A stretch of DNA of 64,000 nt from Sipunculus nudus (Eukaryota > Annelida > Sipuncula > Golfingiida > Sipunculidae): NCBI GenBank assembly GCA_026874595.1, contig CM049306.1:24359519-24423518 (forward strand). Reading direction: 5' to 3'. Both the position numbers and the translations under genes were made by a program. Shown one piece after another: positions 62,201 to 64,000 of the stretch; position 1 is the stretch's first letter; each line of letters starts with the position of its first letter. The notes beneath the pieces were generated by a model that searched no databases, was not told where the DNA came from, and worked only from the letters and a program-made list of their open reading frames with translations.

Positions 62201-62233
62201 CTCCATCACCAGTACCTTCAACCGTGAGCTTTG
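32174..62233 (-). CDS. TBK1: TBK1/IKK-epsilon-type serine/threonine kinase (5' partial, 16 exons)
   Basis: Exons on the - strand: 62233-62104, 59820-59730, 58094-58004, 57643-57486, 56892-56782, 56117-55938, 54894-54692, 54176-54020, 53088-52872, 51546-51428, 48960-48844, 46234-46136, 45104-45008, 40926-40766, 40388-40317, 32225-32174. All have GT/AG borders and all phases agree: 2055 nt, 684 codons plus TAG. The N-lobe with the ATP-binding lysine lies beyond the window. The protein is recognised from [27 protein letters not shown] and the P-F-R-P-F-G-G segment, all typical of this family, followed by its ubiquitin-like and coiled-coil domains. TBK1 family kinases phosphorylate IRF-type factors and autophagy receptors downstream of STING, MAVS or TRIF-like adaptors. 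A choice between TBK1 and IKK-epsilon needs a tree. Introns hold most mobile elements of the window. Confidence 0.93.
32515..35668 (+). mobile_element. Family A element, long copy (3.15 kb) in the last kinase intron
   Basis: Starts ACAAGGGACCCATGGGTCAC with GGCGCTCAGCTG, ends after GGAC-runs (35572-35620) with GACTATAGCTCAGATGACTT and CAGCTGAGCTAAAA. Within it, 33140-34850 matches the body of the 24223 copy. A second partial body repeat begins near 34970 and follows the same order, so this copy holds a tandem or composite core. The element lies antisense to the kinase gene. Confidence 0.6.
36106..36128. repeat. G-rich tract
   Basis: GGTGGTGGTGGGG followed by a run of ten or more G. Low-complexity sequence. 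Confidence 0.85.
37130..37790. repeat. Irregular tandem repeat (CTGCACTGAGTGAACTCTTGACCTG-type)
   Basis: The phrases CTGCACTGAGTGAA and TCTTGACCTG, and CAGTTGGCAGTCTGC with AAATAGATCCAG, recur four to six times with variable spacing (roughly 60-180 bp). Non-coding: stops occur in every frame. Confidence 0.6.
37584..37696. repeat. 22-bp minisatellite, five units
   Basis: Units have the form CATGACACCCATGAGGTGAT plus CA, one after the other, with a few mismatches and one shortened unit. Each contains the palindrome TGATCA. Confidence 0.8.
38280..39231 (+). mobile_element. Family D-like repeat: two tandem units of about 460 bp
   Basis: Two diverged units start near 38290 and 38745. Both have ATGCAGGTGGC, CATTTCTGAGATTG, ATGACTAAGTTCAA, a GATTATTTCTGT block and TTAAAGGTTTTTCAG-like sequence. 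The 3' end (39184-39231) reads GATGACGGACAACGCC, then TTAGC-TCACATGTTC-GCTAAAA, a small terminal hairpin followed by AAAA, as in family A. The 5' end is not identified. Confidence 0.5.
40317..54176 (-). CDS. TBK1: Scaffold/dimerisation (coiled-coil) exons of the TBK1-like gene
   Basis: Eight exons (54176-54020, 53088-52872, 51546-51428, 48960-48844, 46234-46136, 45104-45008, 40926-40766, 40388-40317) encode a largely helical region. The segment [20 protein letters not shown] in 48960-48844 is clearly similar to the scaffold helix of human TBK1. The part in 53088-52872 is Gln-rich with a duplicated L-Q-M-L-N-M motif, and 40926-40766 holds a Ser/Gly/Pro-rich spacer that looks lineage-specific. 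In the family this domain mediates dimerisation. Confidence 0.85.
42013..42027. promoter_or_regulatory. Near-perfect IR3 AGGTCA site in family A core
   Basis: AGGTCACAGTGACCC is one base from the consensus AGGTCA-nnn-TGACCT bound by steroid-type nuclear receptors. Location in a mobile element makes a regulatory role only a possibility. Confidence 0.35.
42160..42174. promoter_or_regulatory. Perfect IR3 AGGTCA site in family A core
   Basis: AGGTCACAGTGACCT matches the consensus oestrogen-type response element exactly. It sits in a kinase-gene intron within a tandem repeat unit. Confidence 0.4.
42665..44548 (+). mobile_element. Family C element with ten-unit 180-bp tandem core, kinase intron
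   Basis: 5' end CTAGATGTGTCGGAACGACA includes the hairpin GTGTCG-GAA-CGACAC (42670-42684) and then AATGCCCCCGCC. The core is about ten units (42720-44460). The last six or so are exactly 180 bp apart, marked by AGGAGCCGTAAAAC at about 43433, 43613, 43793, 43973, 44153 and 44333. The 3' end has three GGAATGAC units and a hairpin around GGCCAC-TTT-GTGGCAGGCATAAAA. Non-coding. Confidence 0.75.
44767..44781. promoter_or_regulatory. Perfect IR3 AGGTCA site
   Basis: AGGTCACCGTGACCT, exact IR3 consensus. The surrounding 120 bp (about 44755-44880) resemble the core units at 41870-42300, so this is a detached fragment of that repeat, downstream of the family C element. Confidence 0.4.
47091..48528 (+). 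mobile_element. Family B element, copy 2 (1.44 kb), kinase intron
   Basis: Begins CTAGAATACGGGTAGTCTAC and ends TATCCGCAAAAC-TTC-GTTTTGGCAGATA then CAA. The core holds several copies of the unit with GTAGGTGGCGCCACCTG and GGTGGCGCCACCATT. The (GGC)n tract seen in copies 1 and 3 is missing here. Flanks are A on the left and T on the right. Confidence 0.75.
48553..48576. repeat. C-run tract
   Basis: A run of about 15 C just 3' of family B copy 2. Confidence 0.85.
49441..50995 (+). mobile_element. Family B element, copy 3 (1.55 kb), kinase intron
   Basis: Best-preserved ends: CTAGAATACGGGTAGTCGAC with a perfect 7-bp hairpin GTAGTCG-ACAAG-CGACTAC, then TATCCGCC. The 3' end is TATCCGCAAAAC-TCT-GTTTTGGCGGATA and CAA. 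The core has at least three 280-bp units (GTAGGTGGCGCCACCTGTC at about 49943, 50223 and 50503). Each unit has two GGTGGCGCCACC palindromes spaced alternately about 130 and 150 bp. A (GGC)n tract lies at 50918-50947. Confidence 0.78.
50918..50947. repeat. (GGC)n microsatellite inside family B copy 3
   Basis: About ten GCG units in the same place relative to the 3' hairpin as in copy 1. Confidence 0.9.
51000..51425. other. Intron sequence, nothing recognised
   Basis: Between family B copy 3 and kinase exon 51546-51428. No repeat ends or coding signature seen. Confidence 0.5.
54692..56117 (-). CDS. TBK1: Ubiquitin-like domain exons of the TBK1-like gene
   Basis: Exons 56117-55938 and 54894-54692. 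The first finishes the kinase C-lobe ([11 protein letters not shown] and F-D-A-F-F-A-Q) and starts the ULD with V-I-H-V-Y-F-V-H. The second has a ubiquitin-like helix ([12 protein letters not shown]) and the strands that follow (E-N-P-L-Y-L-C-V-L). In family members the ULD contacts the kinase and scaffold domains and is needed for activity. Confidence 0.88.
56440..56704 (-). mobile_element. tRNA-derived SINE, kinase intron
   Basis: On the - strand the head reads GGCTTCTGTGGCTCAGGGGT with an A-box-like TGGCTCAGGGG (56686-56696) and a B-box-like GGTTTGAATC (about 56644-56653), spaced as in a tRNA gene. A tRNA-unrelated body of about 200 bp follows. The tRNA part lacks a proper acceptor stem, so it is not a functional tRNA gene. 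The 3' end is approximate. Same orientation as the kinase gene. Confidence 0.65.
56782..62233 (-). CDS. TBK1: Kinase-domain exons of the TBK1-like gene
   Basis: Five exons encode the hinge and C-lobe. The first visible exon begins after the beta-4 region with [14 protein letters not shown] (hinge). The second carries [10 protein letters not shown] (catalytic loop), the third D-F-G and the activation loop [11 protein letters not shown], whose Ser corresponds to the activating Ser172 of human TBK1. The fourth has the APE-equivalent R-P-D-M-Y-E-R-A and [12 protein letters not shown]. All catalytic residues expected in this part are intact, so an active kinase is likely. Confidence 0.93.
60521..61630 (+). 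mobile_element. Family B element, copy 4 (1.1 kb, degenerate), kinase intron
   Basis: Begins ATAGAATACAGGTAGTTCAC and ACAAGCGACTATGTGTATCC, ends TTTGACAGATACAA. The core has GTAGGTGGCACCACCTG and repeated GACAAACAGATGGACG/GACGCTGTGC phrases. It is the most diverged of the four copies and the end hairpins are partly decayed. Confidence 0.65.
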
Positions 62234-62239
62234 CTGGAG

Positions 62240-63165
62240 ATATATAACATCAATTCTATAGAGAAACTGAAAAAATTTCTGCCCATCTCAGCAAATTCTA
62301 GTTTTCTCAAGTTAAAATCTGCCTGGTATTATGCAATTCTCATCAATATGATCACTGCTTCTGGTTCCAGCTAGAGAGTCTTGTTTACATGGTTTTTCAA
62401 AAATTAATGAAATGTCTTCAACCTAATCTCAACAAACACTTATTGACACCTACTGACAAAATTTATTTCCTTATCTGGAACTTGAATGTTGACATGCAGA
62501 AATTTATAATTCTGCTGCAATCCTTGATATGCTCTTAATTGTATATCATCAAAAGTAAAAAATTCGAATGTGATAAAAGTACTAAGTTTATAAACACACT
62601 TTATCATTAATGTATATATAATGTGGCATCATGCACTGTTTGTGGAGAAAATGTATGAATAATGTTACAGTGATAAAAACACTCAAGCTACCGGTACTGA
62701 TTATTCAGTAGAGTACACTCTTGTGTTGTGTTCTCACTGACACCAGAAAAACACAAGAAAAGACAGTGCTGATACATAATCGCTGGTAAAATACAACACT
62801 ACAAGTCTTATCAACTTCCTGACTGAACATAAGTGACTCCCTCATTGAATGTTACAGTTTTAGGATATAATTCCAACAATAAGTGCCAAATCAAAAGTTT
62901 GAATCCAGTGTAATACATATTGTTTTCTACTCTTTAGTGACAAGGTGACAGTCCTGAATATATTTAGTGTCATACATTTCATATCTTGCCAATAAGTGTC
63001 CATAGCGGTGAGGGAACAACATACTAGGATTTCCTGGATGAAATGGTACTTCATGGAACAATTATCAGGATCCAGTACTGACAATTTTACACTTTTTTTG
63101 ATTTTTTTATGGTATTTTATTCTCTCTATGCAGAATTTATTATTTCAAACAAACCAACACTTTTA
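62240..63165. other. Intron sequence upstream of the first visible kinase exon
   Basis: AT-rich, no coding exon of the kinase N-lobe is seen here; those exons must lie beyond the window. Confidence 0.55.
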
Positions 63166-63169
63166 AAAA

Positions 63170-64000
63170 ACAAGTGACCCATGGGTCATGACGCTCAGCT
63201 GCCAAGCATGACCTGCCACATCATGGGCTGAGATTCACAACTTCCAGTCAAATTTCGAAGAACCAATTTGTCAATTTGTTGAAATTTTCTACGACAACAG
63301 AAATATATATCACCTATATCTGGTTAAAACACAGTGAATTGATGGTCTGAGGAAAATGTATGATTGTTAAGGTATCCAGAACTATTCCCATAGCTTACTT
63401 GATACCTGACAGTCTCAAAAGGACCACCACAAAGGGCAAATATAAGATCAAAATATATAGCAAAAAATCAAGAAAAACCATTCAAGAATTATTGAGAAAC
63501 AGGTGCTTCTGTATGAATTTTTATTCAACACAAGCCAACTGTACTGCACTTTCATATATGATGATAATATTTGTTAAGAAATATTTGACCCGATCCTTTG
63601 CAAGATTACATTAATATACGTCCGACTGCCTTCACTTTAACAGTTCTTGAGATAATATGATCAAAAGGAATTTAAAGATGGTTGCCTGGTGGCCATTTTG
63701 GACTTCTGACAGGTCTGAAATCAGACAACAACCATTCTCTAAATCGGACCAAAAATTGAAGGAAAATTTCTGAAACTGCACTGAAAAAAGGATTTCTAAG
63801 GTGGCTAACTGGCAGACATAATGGATTTCTGACAAGTCTGACATTTAATATCACACATCCTCCAATAAGAGATCAAACTTGGGGCAAATTCTCCAAATGG
63901 TGTTACAGTAATGAATGTCCAAAACCATTCAAAAGGCATGTTCAGGCGCTCATATCAGATTTATAGATATGCAAATGTAAAAGTGTAGGTCCAATATTTT
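63170..64000 (+). mobile_element. Family A 5' end, copy running off the window
   Basis: ACAAGTGACCCATGGGTCAT and GACGCTCAGCTG match the family A start. No matching 3' end lies before 64000. At 63600-63860 a phrase pair (TGGTGGCCATTTTGGACTTC / GTGGCTAACTGGCAGACATA) recurs loosely, with GATTTCTGACAAGTCTGA, hinting at a tandem core. Confidence 0.5.

Overview
The window is eukaryotic, AT-rich DNA with short exons in long repeat-filled introns and GT-AG junctions. The gene content, and interspersed repeats of a type I associate with bivalve genomes (tandem-core, hairpin-ended 'pearl'/Helentron-like elements), suggest a bivalve mollusc. The species level is not resolved, and the taxon call is inference.

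Layout: two partial protein-coding genes converge tail to tail. (1) On the + strand, about 236-17368, lies a 22-exon gene whose 5' end is outside the window. It encodes at least 1438 residues of a very basic, repeat-built protein: four R-T-K-S-G repeats, then six Ser/Tyr/Arg-rich repeats in one 1.3-kb exon, then acidic/basic linkers, and a C-terminal region with degenerate EF-hand-like helices. All 22 exons join in one continuous frame, including a 10-nt microexon. I do not recognise the family. (2) On the - strand, 62233 down to 32174, lies a TBK1/IKK-epsilon-type kinase gene (innate immune signalling, autophagy). Sixteen exons are visible; the exons for the N-lobe of the kinase lie beyond 64000. 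The visible 684 residues cover the kinase from the hinge region on (HRD, DFG, activation-loop serine), the ubiquitin-like domain, the coiled-coil scaffold/dimerisation domain and a short C-terminal tail.

Between the genes (17.4-32.1 kb) and in the kinase introns (especially 32.2-51 kb and 60-61.6 kb) the DNA is mostly mobile-element sequence. A 1.8-kb foldback element with roughly 0.6-0.7-kb arms sits at 18.07-19.88 kb. Family A has eight or so copies that start with a GACCCATGGGTC palindrome and end in CAGCTGAGCTAAAA. Family B has four copies starting CTAGAATACGG and ending in a GCGGATAC hairpin, with a core carrying the palindrome GGTGGCGCCACC. Family C is one copy with a ten-unit 180-bp tandem core. 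There is also a family D-like repeat, a tRNA-derived SINE, MITE-like inverted repeats in introns of gene 1, and microsatellites.

The most notable observation is that families A, B and C, unrelated in core sequence, share one terminal architecture: a 5' hairpin, a subterminal motif, and a 3' terminal hairpin holding the inverse of that motif. A family-B insertion inside a family-A copy allows its ends and target site to be read almost to the base. This fits non-autonomous Helitron2/Helentron-type elements. Some of them place perfect inverted AGGTCA (IR3) nuclear-receptor-type sites in introns of the kinase gene.
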